Of a DNA stretch of 22,568 nucleotides, positions 22,565 to 22,568 are shown in pieces. Made by a program: the position numbers and the translations under genes. Each line of letters opens with the position of its first letter. The stretch's first letter is position 1. The DNA is from JAADHY01 sp964428935. GTDB lineage: Bacteria > Planctomycetota > Planctomycetia > Planctomycetales > Planctomycetaceae. The notes under the pieces were generated by a model. It was not told where the DNA came from and made no database searches. It worked only from the letters and a program-made list of their open reading frames with translations. The stretch is taken from contig CAYSAG010000052.1 in NCBI GenBank assembly GCA_964428935.1, forward strand, positions 1 to 22,568. The letters run 5' to 3'.

Positions 22565-22568
22565 GGGC

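Overview
The window comes from a GC-rich bacterium that looks like a planctomycete. The basis is the gene families present: MJ0042-type N-terminal zinc ribbons on membrane proteins, DUF2752, DUF4190-like segments, FHA and giant beta-propeller membrane proteins, and long gaps between co-directional genes. This is inferred from family content; no rRNA marker is present.

Layout. Plus strand: the 3' part of a GHL15-like putative glycoside hydrolase (2-940), then an exported esterase with a large unrecognised C-terminal half (1225-3885). This converges, across an empty 358-base gap, on a long minus-strand run. Read in its own direction from 20730 to 4244, that run has eleven genes: a ubiquitin-like protein (Ubl), an E1/ThiF-like activating enzyme, a membrane-anchored JAB/MPN (JAMM) isopeptidase, a multi-pass membrane protein with an FHA domain, a two-zinc-ribbon membrane protein with an (EDY)5 tract, a RING-like membrane protein, a RING-like/membrane/HtrA-type serine protease, a canonical HPN-motif E2 (UBC) with a C-terminal zinc ribbon, a DUF2752 membrane protein, and two very large zinc ribbon-TM-beta-propeller proteins. 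Upstream of the Ubl, on the same strand, is pyruvate kinase (21071-22564, start uncertain).

The main result is a compact and apparently complete ubiquitin-like conjugation locus with Ubl, E1, E2, two candidate E3s (RING-like) and a JAMM deconjugase. The Ubl ends in a single exposed Gly, so no maturation step is implied. Only Ubl, E1 and E2 lack membrane segments. The isopeptidase, both RING-like proteins, the FHA protein and the propellers are all membrane-anchored, which suggests that conjugation and removal happen at a membrane. Prokaryotic loci combining E1, E2, Ubl, JAB and RING-like domains have been predicted by comparative genomics (work of Burroughs, Iyer and Aravind). The RING-HtrA fusion, E2-zinc ribbon fusion, membrane-bound JAB and paired propellers look like distinctive parts of this version. 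Substrates and biological role cannot be read from the sequence.
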